Assembly (NCBI GenBank): GCA_020310875.1
Contig: CM035407.1
Location: 201,160,153-201,224,152 of the forward strand
Length of the DNA: 64,000 nucleotides
Direction of reading: 5' to 3'
From: Ceratopteris richardii
Taxonomy: Eukaryota; Streptophyta; Polypodiopsida; Polypodiales; Pteridaceae
The notes beneath the pieces are model-generated. The model had not been told where the DNA came from and ran no database searches. It worked only from the letters and a program-made list of their open reading frames with translations. This document shows, one piece after another, positions 1 through 11,258 of this stretch; within the stretch, counting starts at the first letter, position 1; the number at the start of each line of letters is the position of its first letter. Both the position numbers and the translations under genes were made by a program.

Positions 1-801
1 TTTCTAACCCTAGCTAAAAACCTAAAGATAGTACTTACAAAATATCAAGATGATATGTATCTCCATTTAAATAACGAAAGTTAGCCTTTTCAAATTGTTA
101 AAATATTACATGTGTAGAGGCTAAGTATTTTGGTCATTGTGAAAGAGTCAAATGTCCAAATACTATGCAATTTGTACTTTTGAAGGTAGGCTTTGATAGA
201 TATATGCTATTTAAATTTGAAAGAAATTAGAAATCAATTAGTAGGTCAAATGACCTATTCTTCTCAGAACAATCTCTAGCAAGGATTTTCCAAAGAGTGC
301 TACATATGTCTGATAAACACATGATTGTTTCATATTGGGAGCTCTAATTTCAAAAATTTTTCTTGGGAACAATACTCTAGTATAGTCCTTATAGTATACC
401 TAAAATTCAAAGATTTTTGAATTTATCTTCGTAATTAGAAGATATTACTAATGTGTTAGTGCATTGTTTCTAGGCTCACCTAAGCACAGGTGTAGCAGAG
501 ACAAAATGATACATTTATCTGGATTATGGCACAAAGAAAATAAAATTTGGAGTTTGTTTCATTAGTCTAAGGGCTTCAAGAAAATGACCCTATACATTTC
601 TAGAGTTGTTCATCAAGTGTTCGACCCTTCCAATGAAATGGTGATAAAACTCTAAGAAAATGTCCAAATTAAGTGACTTTTGAGCATAATAAAATCTTGA
701 GAGAAGTTATATAAGGTTGTAAAATTTGATAAGTTTTTCCTTAGTAAAACTCAATTAAAGTTAAGTTTTAATTTGCTATAGTTAAGTTTTAAAGTTAAGT
801 T
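1..801. other. AT-rich stretch without a recognisable gene
   Basis: I see no coding frame of meaningful length, RNA gene or retrotransposon domain here. The only structure is a short run of near-identical direct repeats of the form AGTTAAGTTTTA between about 758 and 800, abutting the presumed 5' LTR of Copia-1. The stretch could be the host target of Copia-1 or a remnant too decayed to read. Confidence 0.5.
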
Positions 802-1031
802 TGTTGATATATTTAGGTAGTGATGTGTGTGAACACACTAGGACCGCCAGGGCACTTTTTTCCCTCTTTAGGAGGTTTTTTCCCTCAGCTTGTATATATG
901 CCTATAGCCCTAACGGGTTACTTATCTTTGTACATTCTAGTGGTAATACATTCAGTATTGTTTGTTGTGCTCCAAACTTCTTCTTCTTCCTTGTGTTGTT
1001 TGCATGCTTCTGCAGATGTCTAACTTCAACA
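802..1031 (+). repeat. Probable 5' LTR of Copia-1 (about 230 bp)
   Basis: The segment starts TGTTGATAT and ends CTTCAACA, the usual TG...CA LTR termini. It is followed within three bases by a primer binding site matching the initiator Met tRNA. No second copy is visible downstream, so the boundaries rest on the termini and the primer site only. A 3' LTR was probably lost with the 3' half of the element. Confidence 0.6.
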
Positions 1032-1033
1032 AT

Positions 1034-1045
1034 TGGTATCAGAGC
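1034..1045 (+). promoter_or_regulatory. Primer binding site of Copia-1 (initiator Met tRNA type)
   Basis: TGGTATCAGAGC is the standard plant Ty1/copia minus-strand primer site, complementary to the 3' end of the initiator methionine tRNA. It lies two bases after the presumed LTR end. Confidence 0.8.
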
Positions 1046-1385
1046 AGGTCACCGTCTCATCTAGGGCATTGTCGACACCCTTCTGGTTGCAGTCTCAAAA
1101 TCACACGAAATTTGGTGAGCATACTCAAGCTGATTAGCAGATTAAAACAACTTTGTTGTCTGATGCCAAAATCACGATTTGAGCTCATTTTGGCCTTCGA
1201 ATGTAGTATCACAACACTTTTGTAGGCTATTTCATCTTTTTGTGCCAAAGATATATACACATTTCGGTTCACCAATATAAGCTTCTCAAAGTTTGCTACA
1301 AGTTAACAGAACTCGTCAAGGTAGTTCTGTTCAACTTTTTCAGATATAGTCATTTTTTTGCATCAGAGTATTTTAGTTAGTGGCC

Positions 1386-3640
1386 ATGGCTGAAAGGAGT
1401 GATGTATTCTATATGTTGGCTACTGAGGATAAGTTGGACGGTTCCAATTACCCATTGTGGGCTTATATGATGCAACATCTATTGGTTGCAAAAGGACTAT
1501 GGAACATTGTGCAGGGTGTTGAAAAACATCCTATTACACCTACAAATATAGGTATTGAAGCTGATGTAGACGGCATTGAAGATGCTGATATTCTTCAGAT
1601 TCTTGTTCATGTTGCGGTTCCTATTGCATCTACTGTAGAACAAATTTTTTGGGATGGTAGAGATGCTTAGGCACATGCATTGATAGCCTTGTCTATCAAA
1701 CATGCCATTATTCCTCACATTCGCTCTTGCAAAACAGCTAAGGATGCTTGGGATACTCTTACCACATTGTACCGGGCTAGGAATGAGGCTCGATTGCTTA
1801 TCTCCAAAAATAGTTGGAGACTAAGCACATGAATGAAGGTGATTATATGGATAATTTTTTGACAAAGATCAAGGATTTTAAGGAACAATTGATTTTTGCT
1901 GATGAAGTCCTTCCTCACAGTTCACTTGTGTAGACTGTTCTGAATGGTCTTCCCAACTCATATCAAAGTTTTGCTTCTACTCTTTGTTTGATGATGACAG
2001 GCAATCCAAATGCCTTAACATTTGAAGAGTTGGTTTCTATTCTATTGTAGGAAGATCAGTCTAGGCAAAACAGGTATATTATGCGTGTTGCAGATCAAGC
2101 TTTCTTAGCTAGTCAGAAGGGCAAAGGAAAATGGAGCTCTTCTACTAGTAAGCAGAAATCTGGTAATTTTGCACAATCGAAGAAGGAAGACAAAGATGAG
2201 AAGAAATAAAAAAAATAGAATTGTTTTGCAAATACTATAAAGCAAATGATCATGTCATTAAGAGTTGTCCGAAATTGGTTGCTAAAGAGGCAAAGAAGAA
2301 AGAGGCTAGAATGGTTGTTGTAGAGGCCTCTACATCGAAAACAAAGTTTGCTAATCTTGTGCACGATGAAGAATGGGCCTTTACTACTATCTTCACTTTT
2401 GACCCATCTTCTCTTAAGCAATTCATGTCTGTAGTAGACTCAGATGTTTGGTACTTTGCTAGTGGGGTGATCAAACATATTACCTCGTAGCGCAGTTTCT
2501 TCTCTTCACTCGAGCGTGCCCCTACAGGGAATATTGTCACATGCACTAACAACTCCTCTTATCCTATCATGGGGGTTGGCAAGATAATTTTGACTATTGT
2601 TGATGGTAGTTCTTTTACATTGTCGGATGCATTATTTGTGTCAGGGATCAAGAAGAATTTGTTATCAGTTTTAGCTTTAGATAAGATTGTCTTGGTTGTG
2701 AAATTTGTTGATGACAGATGTACAATTCATGATCAGTCAAATGGCAATGTGATTATTGCTTCTAGCATTTTATGTCATGGGCTGTATAAGCTCATAGACT
2801 ATGAAAAATTTGTGAATGATTTGGCATGTGCAGTACATGATTCTCACGCTATGTTAGATGCAAAGCTTTGGCATGCATGCTTTGGTCATCTGAATTTTGC
2901 TAGTTTGCTATGCCTGCAGAAATATGATATGGTGTCCACTTTGCCCAAACTTGAGGCACCTGGTAAAAATGTTTGTGAAGGTTGTATTTTGGGAAAAATG
3001 TAGTGTTCCTCCTTTCCAAAAGATGGTTCAATTCGAGCTACTAAAAAATTATAGCTTGTTCACAGTGATGTCTGTGGTCCTATGCAGACGTCCTCTTTTG
3101 GAAATTATCTTTACTTTGTGACTTTCATTGATGATTTTTCTAGGCATGCATGGGTATATCCACTCAAAGAAAAGTCCAAAGTGTTTATGTGCTTCAAACA
3201 ATTTTTGGTTTTGGCTGAAAATTTGTGAATATGTAAAATGGACACCCTCCATTTTGATCGAGGAGGGGAATATATATCTTCTGAACTTAATGCATTTCTG
3301 GCTGAATGTGGGATAAAACATCAGTGTACAGTATTGTATACACCTCAATAGAATGGAGTTGTTGAATGGTAGAATAGATCACTCATGGAGATGGCGAGGT
3401 GTATGGTCAAGAGTCAGGCTTTACCACATATTTTTTGGCTTGAGGCTCTCATGTGTGCAACATATGTTCTTAACATGTGTCCCACTAAAGCATTGTAGTC
3501 TATCACTCCATATGAGGCTTGACATGGTCGCAAGCCATCTGTTGCTCATCTATGTGTTTTTGGTTGTCTGGCATATGCATTAGTGCCTGAACAACATCGT
3601 AGTATGCACTTCTTCCTTGGATTTGAGCAGGATGGTGTAT
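1386..3640 (+). pseudogene. Decayed Ty1/copia gag-pol fragment (Copia-1): gag, protease, integrase
   Basis: Reading frames broken by many stops and shifts cover, in order, a UBN2-type gag (LDGSNYPLWAYMMQHLL near 1435), a degenerate zinc knuckle near 2221 (CKYYKANDHVIKSC, second Cys replaced by Tyr), a protease remnant near 2450 in which the catalytic DSGA reads ASGV, the GAG-pre-integrase region (LWHACFGHLNF, then CEGC) near 2870-2990, and the integrase core to about 3600 (FLGFEQDGVF near the end). Stops include TAG at 1668-1670. Reverse transcriptase and RNase H are absent, so the element is truncated 3' at about 3640. In a complete copia element these parts make the virus-like particle and insert the cDNA. 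This copy is dead. Confidence 0.85.
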
Positions 3641-4400
3641 TTGTGAGCTTCCCAAAAACTGCTAATTACTCAAAAGAGGTTGTCACTGTTGATTTTGAGC
3701 AGCTATCCGCTGTGAGTTGCCTCATAGCTATTGATGTTATAACCTTGATGTCTTCTAGATCTTTCATGCCAAATACTCATATCCCATAATGAAGGATGGG
3801 TGGGTGTATTAGTGCATGGGTTGAAAACATTATGTGCCTTGTACATGGCCTTGTAATGTGGCCCTATGTATGCGTACTTGGAAAATGCATGGGAAGAAGT
3901 ATGGAGCAAGAAATCGGGTCTTGAGCAAAGTGCTCAAGGGTATGCTGATGAAGAGGTTTCCTAATCTACCATGGTTATAGTGTTGTTATAGTAGGCAATT
4001 CTTACCATGGTGAAGGGTCCATGGATCTTCACTGTTTGTGGTGTACTCCCATCATGGTGATTGACCAATTCCTTGTATTGCTTGTTGATGGATGTCCTTG
4101 CTGATGGTTCAGTGATGAGATTCTTCACTAATGTCTCCTCTCTTTGTCTTTTCTACTTCCTCTTTTTTCTTTCTTTCTTTCTTCTTCTTCCTTTTTTTGG
4201 AACAATGGCATAAAACAAGAAGAAAGGTGTTAGCATCAATAAAATATTTTACATATGTCAGATGTGTCGCATGTGCCTGGGATTCTCAATTGTGTCTATG
4301 CACGACTGTGTAAGGTGGCCCTATATTAATGCATACTTTGGAAATGCATGACCTGAATGGTGCAAAAGACAAGGTTATGCCAAAGGCATATGGTTTTCGG
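3641..4400. other. Unassigned stretch between Copia-1 and Gypsy-A
   Basis: No convincing gene. Two imperfect copies of a roughly 36-bp sequence beginning GTGGCCCTATGTATGC occur at 3858-3893 and 4314-4350 and may mark an old local duplication. A pyrimidine-rich tract lies at 4137-4200. On the minus strand, about 3965-4145 reads as an open stretch of roughly 55 codons in a frame with no recognisable domain. It could be leftover 3' sequence of Gypsy-A. Confidence 0.4.
4137..4200. repeat. Polypyrimidine low-complexity tract
   Basis: About 60 bases almost entirely C and T, including short runs of TTTC. On the minus strand it is a polypurine run. I could not tie it to an LTR start. Confidence 0.6.
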
Positions 4401-4787
4401 GTGTCGAGGCTTCTGATGTTACTTGCAAACTTGATGCAATCTTTGTTTGAAGGTGTTGATTGGATCTTGAAATGATGTAATCCTCCTTATTGGGATCCAT
4501 TTTAGAGTAGTATTGGCCCTACAAAGATCACCTCTGGTCTCTTCATCTTTGAATGGTTTCTGAAATTTGGTATCCAGCGTGGTTGGCTCTTTGGTTCTGT
4601 GGAGGCTACTGGTACTCTTGGCTTCCAAATCCATACCCTTTTTGCATGTCTTCCTATGATTGCCAAAGAGGTGATTTGATCTTCTTTTGGTCTCTGCATT
4701 TGGCTCTGACCCTTGCTTCTCCTTGGCTTCTTTGTTGAGACCTCTTGCATGGGAGGGAGCCTAGGCCTTGGTGCATGTAAGAGTTTT
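4401..4787 (-). mobile_element. Gypsy-A 3' fragment, left of the Copia-2 insertion
   Basis: Copia-2 carries a perfect 5-bp target duplication, so 4787 and 11259 were once adjacent and this stretch continues the minus-strand Gypsy-A sequence. The minus frame at 4502-4787 encodes a basic, Trp- and Pro-rich stretch (VWIWKPR, PRWIPNF), similar in flavour to the W-x-P-K motifs just across the insertion. No LTR is recognisable, so the 3' end of Gypsy-A is unresolved and the left boundary is approximate. Confidence 0.45.
4783..4787. repeat. Target site duplication of Copia-2, left copy (GTTTT)
   Basis: GTTTT immediately precedes the 5' LTR and recurs immediately after the 3' LTR at 11254-11258, as expected for a 5-bp Ty1/copia target duplication. 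Confidence 0.9.
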
Positions 4788-5819
4788 TGTTGGTGCAGAC
4801 CAATCACCAATTGAAGGCTTGGAAGATCAAATGATGAAGGAAGAATCAATTTCTAAAGTGTGGAAGAAGATTACATTCAGAGGACAAGAGAAGTGTACAC
4901 ATATGTACATTAGTATAATCATAGATGACTTAGATCTTTTGTTCAGTAAGAATCATGTATAAATTATCTATAAATACTTTGAGAAAAGTCGGGAAATGTA
5001 TGAGAGCATATGTGACAATAGTTAGAATCCAAGTTTGAGGAAATTAGAAGTCATGAGAAAGAGGAAAGTGATTTTGAGTTAGCTCTCATCACTCAGTTGT
5101 AATTCTTCTGAGTAAAGAAAATATTTGCGCCCGATGTTTCTGCGTGTTCTCCTTCTACAGTAGATCAATTGTGAAATGCTTTTGTACAAGTCTAAGTTGA
5201 GAGTTGCTTGACCTCTGTGCAAAGTTTTAGCTTCCAATTGTAATCAGGCTGAGTGAATTAAGTGTAGGAACATTCATATGTGAAGTGTGTTCACTGGTTC
5301 CTAAAACAGGCGCAGATTTCGAAGTCAATGTTTTGGTCATTTCTCCTAGCACAGTTTAAAGTTTTGCATGAGTGAGGGCTTAATCTTTAAGTTGGAAGAT
5401 AAGCTACTTATGTCTAGAAGCATTTTGTAAAACGGGTTCTATTCAAGGAGAACCAAGTCTTAAAAGTTACAGGTGTAAAGTCGACTGTTCTTGATGACAG
5501 TTTCTGACATAGGTAACTTGAGAAGTTGATTTCTCAAGTTATACTTAATCTTTTGAAGAGATTCAACTTGGAGTAGATGCGCAATCTCTAGGAGATACTT
5601 CGTACAAAGTTTCATCAAAAACTTTACACGTTTGATAGGCAAATGTGAAGATATAGTGCAGCAGACTTTTCTGTGTTTCATCTTCTTCACAGATTTGTTA
5701 ATCTTTTGATAATTAGCAATTGATCCTCTAAATTAGTGGAGTGTTTGACTTACTCTTGGTATAGAGGTGCTCTAATCACAAGAGTAAGTTGTTCTTTTGG
5801 AGATTAACATTCTCCATCA
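4788..5819 (+). repeat. 5' LTR of Copia-2 (1032 bp)
   Basis: Starts TGTTGGTGCAG and ends CTCCATCA. It supplies the promoter of the element. It is identical to the 3' LTR except at one base by eye. Confidence 0.95.
4968..4977 (+). promoter_or_regulatory. Candidate TATA box in the Copia-2 5' LTR
   Basis: CTATAAATAC lies 181 bases into the LTR and matches a plant TATA element. The same sequence is in the 3' LTR at 10402-10411. Transcription would be expected to start some 30 bases downstream. This is inference from the motif alone. Confidence 0.55.
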
Positions 5820-5820
5820 G

Positions 5821-5832
5821 TGGTATCAGAGC
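5821..5832 (+). promoter_or_regulatory. Primer binding site of Copia-2 (initiator Met tRNA type)
   Basis: TGGTATCAGAGC begins one base after the LTR end and is the standard plant copia primer site. Confidence 0.92.
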
Positions 5833-6040
5833 AGGAGACATCAAATTGAGAAAAGGAGGATCCCGACTGCTGCAGATTCAAGAAACTCAACACTTGAAGG
5901 ACTAAAAAGTGAAAGCTTGGAGTTAAAGCTTGAGGAGAAGACTATTTGACATCAAGAAAGGCAAAAGGAGTTCAATTCGAAGTAAAGGTACATACATTGT
6001 TTGTAAAGCTTGAAGATTTCAATACACAGGTGAATACAAG

Positions 6041-9000
6041 ATGGGAGAAAGCTTGCAGATTGATAAGCTAGATAGGGAGAACTATCCAGCATGGTCCATG
6101 AGGATGGAAGCACACCTCATGAGCAAAGATCTTATATCATTTATTACAGGAGATGAAGAAAAACCTGAGTTTGTAGATCCAAGTATTCCTACTAGGGAAG
6201 AACTTGCAATGTTGAAGACTTGGATGAGAAAGGATGCTCAAGCAAGGAGTATCATCTACATGGCTGTAAATGATTACCTTTTACCTCACATCAGAGGTTT
6301 GGAAAGTGCCACAGATGTTTGGAATGCCTTGGAAGAGCATTTCCAAAATACAACTAAGTCAAGGAAGTCCTCACTATGGGCTGAGTTCACAACCTTCAAG
6401 AAGAAGAGCTCACAATCAATTTCAGATTATGTGGCAAGGATGAAAGATATTGCAGATAGCTTGGGAGCAGTGGATGAAGATATTGAAGAAGAAAAGTTGG
6501 TAAGACAAATACTTACAGGTCTGAGAGGAGATGAGAAGTGGAAGCCTTTCATATTGTCCATAGAATTGTCACTTGATCACTTTACTCCTGACCTTAATCA
6601 ATTGCTAGGACACATGCTAACCTTTGAGCAGGATCTTAAAGGAGACAATGATAGAAGTACAAGTCAAGCTATGTACTCCAAGGATAAGAAAAAGAATGGC
6701 AAGGGAAAGCAATCAAATGATGATGAAGGGAATTCAAATCAAGCCAACTTCACAAAAGGGAAGACAAATTTCAGAGGTAAAGGAAGAGGAGGTAAGAACA
6801 AAGATAATGCTAAAGCTTGTTGGATTTGTGGCAGAACAAATCATTTGGCAAATGATTGTTGGTATAATAATCAAAATGGTGGAAGCAATAATCAGAATTA
6901 TAACCAAAGAGGTAGAGGAGGCAGAAACCAAAGAGGCAATTTCAGAGGAAGAGGTGGTAGGACATCATATGGTAGAGGAGGTGGAAGGAACTTCCAATCT
7001 CAGTCCTACAACAACAATTATTACAATTATGCATCAGATCAGAAGGATGACATGACTCTTATCTTGAATGCAACTCATGAATCAATGGGAGAAGATCAAA
7101 GAGTGTTCTATATTGACTCAGGATGTAGCAACCATCTGAGTGGGAATCTATCCTTGATGACTGATATGGAAGCAAGGGTGAATGGACATACAGTTCAAAC
7201 AGGTGACAATACCAAACATAAAGTGGAGAGCATTGGATCAGTGAAGACAAAGAGTGGAAGTACACTTCTGAGCAAGGTACTTTATGTTCCTACTATTCCT
7301 AAAAATCTGATAAGTGTAGGGCAAATTGTGGAGAAAGGATATGAGGTAAGATTCACAAATGATGGTGTTTATGTACAAGATCCAAATCAGGGATATAGAA
7401 ACATAATTGCAGGTAAAAAGGAAGGAAGATTGTTCACTCTCAAAGTCCAAGGTAATGTGGGACATGCATTATTTACCTATGGAGGTCAAAAGGTGTCTGA
7501 ATTAGACCTATGGCATAAAAGGCTAGGTCATTTCAATGAGAGAGCTATAAAGGAGATGTCAAAGAATCAGGTGGTGCTTGGATTGCCAAACATTGAAGGG
7601 CAACATATGGTGTACAAGTGTGAAGCTTGTCAATTAGGTAAAGCACATAAGAGTTCTTATAACAAATCAGGGTACAAGTATTCAAATATGCTTGAATTGG
7701 TTCATACAGATGTATGGGGTCCCTCAAGGGACTATAGCATAAATGGATCCAGATATTATGTGTTGTTTGTTGATGATGCAACCAGGTGGATTACTTTGTA
7801 TGTAATCAAGGATAAATCAGAAGTTTTCAAGACATTCAAACATTTTCATGTCTATGCAGAAAGGATCACAGGACAAAAGCTAAAGAGGTTAAGATCAGAT
7901 GGAGGGGGAGAGTATTTCTCAAAAGAGTTTGATGATTATTTGTGGAATGCAGGTATCAAAAGAGAAGTAACTTGCAGGTACTCCCCTCAACAGAATGGAG
8001 TAGCAGAAAGGAGGAATAGAACTCTTGTAGAGTTTGCAAGAGCCATGATGAAGGAAAAGAATTGTCCAAATTACTTATGGGCAGAAGCCATTAACACTGC
8101 AACATATCTTGTGAATAGGTTGCCTTGCAAAGCTTTGGATGGAGGAACCCCTTATGAAGCATGGTGGGGTAAGAAGCCTAGTCTTGATCATTGTAAAGTA
8201 TTTGGATGTATTGCATATGCTTATGTTCCTTCACAATTAAGACATAAGCTAGAACCAAAAGCAGAGAAGTATGTGTTTATTGGATATGATGATAGACAGA
8301 TGGGTTACAGGTTGTGGAGTCCATCCACAAAGCAATTTCTTGTTACTAAAGATGTGACATTTGATGAGCAAAGTATGTGGTATACAGGATCACCAAATGA
8401 GTATACAGGTGTTGAAGAAATTCAAAGGAAAGGAAAGGCAAAGGTAAAAGTTTGTGAAGAAATTGTTGATGAAGTTGACTCTAGATGTAGAGTGCAGGAT
8501 CATGTAGAAGAAGGGCCAAGATTTGATCCAGAATCAAATGAGGCTGAAACTTCAAGAAGTGCAGAAATCAGAAGATCTACAAGGGAAAGGAGAGAACCTA
8601 TAAGGTATAGTTATGATACATCTTTCCTAACAACAAAAGATTATGCCTACATTGTGAAGACAGAAGAAGATCCAACCACTTATGAAGAAGCCAAAGGTAA
8701 ACAGAATTGGGAGAAGGCAATGCAAGAAGAGTATGATGCTCTACTTGAAAATGAAACTTGGGAACTAGTACCAAGACCAAAGAATTAGAAGGTCATTGGA
8801 TGCAAGTGGGTATATAAAACAAAGAGGTTTGCAGATGGTAAGGTGTCTAGATATAAAGCTAGACTTGTGGTCAAAGGTTATGCCCAAACTTATGGGGTAG
8901 ATTATGATGAAACCTTTAGTCCTGTTGCTAAGATGTCTACAATTAGGACATTGATTGCTATTGCTGCTTGCAAGGGATGGAAATTATCACAATTGGATGT

Positions 9001-10213
9001 GAAAAATGCATTTCTGAATGGATACATTGCAGATGAAGTATATATGGAGCAACCAGAAGGCTTCATGGAATCAATTGGATCAGATTATGTGTGTAAGCTC
9101 AAGAGAGCTTTATATGGGTTGAAGCAAGCCCCAAGAGCTTGGAATTACAGATTGGTCAAGTTCTTGAATGAATGTGGATTTCAAGCATCAAAGGCAGATA
9201 GTAGCTTGCTAGTGAAGGCAAGTGAAAATGGATACATTTACATGTGCATTTATGTTGATGATATTATTGTTACAGGAACAGATGCTCAAGGAATCAATGA
9301 ACTCAAAAGACAAATAGAGAAGGAGTTTAAGATAAGTGATTTGGGAAACTTATCTTATTTTCTAGGAATGCAGATTGTGTATACTCAACATGGAGTATAT
9401 GTTTCACAAGAGAGATATTTGAAGAATCTTCTAGTCAAGTTTAACATGGAAGATTGCAAGACCTCAACCACACCATTGGAGTTAAATCATAAATTAAGCA
9501 GGTATGGAGGTGAAGAGTTCAATGACATGAAGAAATATCAGAGTTTGGTAGGTAGTCTAATCTATGCTACCTTGACAAGGCCAGATCTATCATATGCAGT
9601 AGGTGTGTTGTCACAATTCATGCATTGTCCAAAGAAGACTCATTGGATTGCAGCCCAAAGGGTACTCAGATATATCAAAGGAACCCTAAGTGAAGGTTTG
9701 TATTATGGTTTCACTTCTGACACAAGAATCAAAGTGTTTAGTGATGCAGATTGGGCAGGAGACTCAGATGATAGAAGGTCTACTCATGGATATCTATGTT
9801 ATGTTGGAGATAAGTTAGTTTCTTGGTGTTCAAAGAAGCAACACACAGTTGCTTTATCATCCACAGAAGCTGAGTATAAAGGAATGGTAGAAGCTGCAAA
9901 GGAAGTGATATGGTTGAAGACCTTGATGAAAAGTTTTGAGACTGATCATAGTACTCCAATAATTTTTGGAGACAATATGAGTTCTTTGTACTTGGCAGCT
10001 AACCCTGTTTTTCATGCCAGGACTAAGCATATAGAGATTCAGTATCATTTCTTGAGGGAAAAGGTACTAGATAAAGAGATTGAAGTGATGTACACTCCAA
10101 CAAAAGAACAAGTAGCAGATATGATGACAAAGAGTCTGGATGGACCTAAGTTACAAAGGTTCAAAGACATGGCAAGTATAAAGAAGACAGAGAAAACCTC
10201 AATTGATGATTGA
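6041..10213 (+). pseudogene. Copia-2 gag-pol polyprotein with one in-frame stop
   Basis: A single frame of 1390 codons has one break, a TAG at 8786-8788 between the integrase region and reverse transcriptase. Before it (915 residues) come a UBN2-type gag (about 10-200), a zinc knuckle C260-C263-H268-C273, an RGG and Asn/Tyr-rich linker (about 276-335), protease D359-S-G, integrase H492/H497/C527/C530, and the catalytic triad D557, D620, E656 (DD35E spacing). After it come reverse transcriptase with IYVDD and RNase H with DADWAG, STEAEY and GDN. The start at 6041 is the first ATG with a gag-like N-terminus, about 220 bases past the primer site. The length is close to the intact Copia-3 protein (1402). 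The stop is probably a recent nonsense mutation. Regulated readthrough is a less likely alternative. Confidence 0.93.
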
Positions 10214-10221
10214 GGGGGAGC
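10211..10221 (+). promoter_or_regulatory. Polypurine tract of Copia-2
   Basis: TGAGGGGGAGC directly abuts the 3' LTR. It is the expected primer for plus-strand DNA synthesis and overlaps the gag-pol stop codon. Confidence 0.85.
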
Positions 10222-11253
10222 TGTTGGTGCAGACCAATCACCAATTGAAGGCTTGGAAGATCAAATGATGAAGGAAGAATCAATTTCTAAAGTGTGGAAG
10301 AAGATTACATTCAGAGGACAAGAGAAGTGTACACATATGTACATTAGTATAATCATAGATGACTTAGATCTTTTGTTCAGTAAGAATCATGTATAAATTA
10401 TCTATAAATACTTTGAGAAAAGTCGGGAAATGTATGAGAGCATATGTGACAATAGTTAGAATCCAAGTTTGAGGAAATTAGAAGTCATGAGAAAGAGGAA
10501 AGTGATTTTGAGTTAGCTCTCATCACTCAGTTGTAATTCTTCTGAGTAAAGAAAATATTTGCGCCCGATGTTTCTGCGTGTTCTCCTTCTACAGTAGATC
10601 AATTGTGAAATGCTTTTGTACAAGTCTAAGTTGAGAGTTGCTTGACCTCTGTGCAAAGTTTTAGCTTCCAATTGTAATCAGGCTGAGTGAATTAAGTGTA
10701 GGAACATTCATATGTGAAGTGTGTTCACTGGTTCCTAAAACAGGCGCAGATTTCGAAGTCAATGTTTTGGTCATTTCTCCTAGCACAGTTTAAAGTTTTG
10801 CATGAGTGAGGGCTTAATCTTTAAGTTGGAAGATAAGCTACTTATGTCTAGAAGCATTTTGTAAAACGGGTTCTATTCAAGGAGAACCAAGTCTTAAAAG
10901 TTACAGGTGTAAAGTCGACTGTTCTTGATGACAGTTTCTGACATAGGTAACTTGAGAAGTTGATTTCTCAAGTTATACTTAATCTTTTGAAGAGATTCAA
11001 CTTGGAGTAGATGCGCAATCTCTAGGAGATACTTCGTACAAAGTTTCATAAAAAACTTTACACGTTTGATAGGCAAATGTGAAGATATAGTGCAGCAGAC
11101 TTTTCTGTGTTTCATCTTCTTCACAGATTTGTTAATCTTTTGATAATTAGCAATTGATCCTCTAAATTAGTGGAGTGTTTGACTTACTCTTGGTATAGAG
11201 GTGCTCTAATCACAAGAGTAAGTTGTTCTTTTGGAGATTAACATTCTCCATCA
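10222..11253 (+). repeat. 3' LTR of Copia-2 (1032 bp)
   Basis: Same length as the 5' LTR and identical by eye except A at 11050 in place of C at 5616. It ends CTCCATCA, followed by the target duplication. Confidence 0.95.
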
Positions 11254-11258
11254 GTTTT
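11254..11258. repeat. Target site duplication of Copia-2, right copy (GTTTT)
   Basis: Matches 4783-4787. Confidence 0.9.

Larger units (their letters stand above)
4788..11253 (+). mobile_element. Copia-2, complete Ty1/copia LTR retrotransposon, 6466 bp, very young
   Basis: Two 1032-bp LTRs flank an initiator-Met primer site, a gag-pol frame interrupted by one stop, and a purine tract. A perfect GTTTT target duplication brackets the whole. By eye the LTRs differ at one position (C at 5616, A at 11050), which implies very recent insertion. The element sits in the 3' tail of Gypsy-A, on the opposite strand. It transposes through an RNA copied by its own reverse transcriptase. This copy would need readthrough of the stop, or trans-supplied proteins. 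Confidence 0.96.

Noticed and set aside
4..14. Telomere-like CTAACCCTAGC at the left edge
   Set aside because: A single partial match with no repeats of CCCTAAA; not an interstitial telomere array.
3858..4350. The repeats at 3858 and 4314 as LTRs or a target duplication of an insertion
   Set aside because: They are imperfect, about 36 bp, lack TG...CA termini and have no primer site or purine tract nearby.
5460..5690. A 76-codon minus-strand ORF in the Copia-2 LTR
   Set aside because: It lies inside the LTR, is copied at 10894-11124 with one change, and has no recognisable domain or reason to be translated.
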